DNA of 64,000 bases from CBDDKZ01 sp965230415 (lineage in GTDB: Bacteria > Bacteroidota > Bacteroidia > Cytophagales > JAAEPT01), in contig CBDDKZ010000005.1 in NCBI GenBank assembly GCA_965230415.1, forward strand, positions 5,456,001 to 5,520,000, in the 5' to 3' direction. Below are positions 62,688 to 64,000 of the stretch, piece by piece. The position numbers and the translations under genes are program-made. The notes under the pieces are model-generated. The model was not told where the DNA came from and did no database searches. It saw only the letters and a program-made list of their open reading frames with translations. Within the stretch, counting starts at the first letter, position 1. Every line of letters starts with the position of its first letter.

Positions 62688-64000
62688 TTAATATTTAATA
62701 ACATTTTGATAAATTAAGCGACCATTATCAAAACCTACGCGTAATGTATACAATCCATGTTGCAAACCACTTATATCAATTACCTGACTGTAAACATTTA
62801 CTTCATCAGGTGATTCTACCACTTGTGCTCCAAACGAATCAAACAGTTTCCATGAAACAATAGGGCTATTACTACTTCTCAAATTAACAACATTGCTACT
62901 CGGGTTGGGAAATAATTCTAATTCATCATTTACATTTCCTGAGTTTAGATTTTCGATCTCATCATAATTATGGACATATTCATACGCCGTTGGCACATAT
63001 TTTGTTTGTTCAACTTGAGAGCATCCATCAATATATGCATTAAAAGACGAACCATACCCAGCATGAAAACCAGGCTTCAGGAATACAGTATTGGCGGCAT
63101 CATACTCAGCTACCCCACCATTTTCGACTTTATTATTCGCATTAAGTACACTCTCTGCACTTTGATAATCTATTTGATTAAAACGTACATCGTGTATTAC
63201 ATTATTTACAATCGGACAATCTCCTTTTTCTGCCATCAAAACAGCTTGATAAGCGTTTACAAGTCCATAACCTAAGTATTTATTCCAAACTCCATTGGAG
63301 CGTTCGGTCACTAAGCTATAATCATACAAATCTGTTCTGATCTTTTTTGCTGTCCGCTCAATAATATTATTAACCTCCTCAACCTTAAGTCCTGGATTCA
63401 CTGCCAAGACCAATGCCGCCACACCAGCGACATGAGGGCAAGCTGCTGATGTTCCTGCAAAATCAAAATTATAATCGCTAGGGTCATATCCAATATCGCC
63501 TTTTAAATCGGTAGTAATAATTTTGTGCGCCCCTGCAACGAGGTCTAATGGAGTGCCATATCCACTTCCTCCCGAACGCCAACTATCACATACTTGAGGA
63601 ATATTGCTTTGTGCGCCTGCTCTAACTCCACATCGATCGACACCGCCTACACATAGAATTTTGCTGTTTGAATTACCCGGGTATTCACTTCCATCGATAT
63701 TATCATTTCCACTCCCAAATACCACCACACAGCCCAAGCCATTACGACCTTTTGACAACGCATCGCGAATTGCTTCATCGACTATTCGACTTTTAAGAGG
63801 TAACGTATAAGAATTGCTAATGATATCAACATCATTTTTCCAAGCCCAATTTATAGCTCTTGCAACAATCATACTCGATCCATTGGAAAAACTCATACTA
63901 ATAGGCACCAGTTTAGATTCGGGTGCTACACCTGCAATCCCTCTATTGTTTCCCTCTATTGCTCCGATAATACCGGCACAAGCCGTACCATGACTACCTC
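62688..64000 (-). CDS. Subtilisin-like S8 peptidase, T9SS type A (5' partial)
   Basis: The gene runs off the right edge; the frame is open to base 64000. Visible: the His motif GSHGTACAGI at the edge, VVVFGSGND (oxyanion Asn region), and the Ser motif GTSAACPHVAGVAAL. The Asp motif is outside the window. A central unknown stretch is followed by a FLKPGFHAGYGSSF-type linker and a type A sorting domain (LFPNPSSNVV, ISGLQHGLYTLRV). It is a secreted protease. More than 430 codons are seen. Confidence 0.93.
   Translation of the reverse strand, partial: GSHGTACAGIIGAIEGNNRGIAGVAPESKLVPISMSFSNGSSMIVARAINWAWKNDVDIISNSYTLPLKSRIVDEAIRDALSKGRNGLGCVVVFGSGNDNIDGSEYPGNSNSKILCVGGVDRCGVRAGAQSNIPQVCDSWRSGGSGYGTPLDLVAGAHKIITTDLKGDIGYDPSDYNFDFAGTSAACPHVAGVAALVLAVNPGLKVEEVNNIIERTAKKIRTDLYDYSLVTERSNGVWNKYLGYGLVNAYQAVLMAEKGDCPIVNNVIHDVRFNQIDYQSAESVLNANNKVENGGVAEYDAANTVFLKPGFHAGYGSSFNAYIDGCSQVEQTKYVPTAYEYVHNYDEIENLNSGNVNDELELFPNPSSNVVNLRSSNSPIVSWKLFDSFGAQVVESPDEVNVYSQVIDISGLQHGLYTLRVGFDNGRLIYQNVIKY

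Overview
The window comes from a Bacteroidota chromosome, most likely a Cytophagia-type marine or soil bacterium. The evidence is several large secreted proteins ending in type IX secretion (T9SS) sorting domains of both types, a TonB-dependent receptor with a carboxypeptidase-regulatory-like N-terminus, MopE-type calcium/metal motifs, AT-rich intergenic DNA and few Shine-Dalgarno sites. I see no tRNA, rRNA, CRISPR array or intact mobile element.

Layout. 1-7.3 kb: the 3' end of a T9SS carbohydrate-binding protein, then a convergent 1863-residue BspA/HYR-repeat surface protein. 7.8-11.5 kb: a nitric-oxide-type sensor operon (receiver, H-NOX, HNOBA hybrid kinase). 11.7-16.2 kb: small membrane proteins, then an AraC regulator followed by an aldehyde dehydrogenase, a short-chain dehydrogenase and a membrane protein. 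16.2-19.2 kb: two lipoproteins in repeat-rich, gene-poor DNA. 19.2-46 kb: a large phosphonate/phosphate-starvation region. 46-52 kb: a TPR protein, a BNR-propeller protein, a DbpA-like helicase, a VF530 protein and a tail-collar protein. 52.5-64 kb: secreted surface proteins, among them one with nine near-identical 216-bp repeats, an OmpA-type protein, a decayed T9SS gene, a 1262-residue BNR/CBM/MopE protein and a subtilase cut by the window edge.

The phosphonate region has a minus-strand operon phnG-H-I-J-K-L-M, a 2H phosphoesterase, a hexapeptide acetyltransferase, phnD-C-E-E and two MFS transporters (33.05 to 19.8 kb), with a PhoB-like response regulator just upstream. Satellite units hold a second PhnM with an ArsI-like C-As lyase homologue, a TonB receptor, an EEP phosphoesterase with a pyridoxal-kinase-like protein and PhnN, a CTP-synthase-related amidotransferase, and a second PhnD with a beta-propeller.

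Two observations stand out. First, the PhnJ homologue keeps the glycyl-radical glycine but has only one of the four cysteines that the E. coli enzyme needs for its Fe-S cluster and thiyl radical. The rest of the operon is intact and the downstream enzymes for the C-P cleavage product are present. Second, at least seven promoters in this region, including that of the response regulator, carry direct repeats of a 7-bp unit close to TYTAACA with an exact 11-bp period. This is the geometry of a Pho box, and it suggests one phosphate-starvation regulon covering most of 19-43 kb.
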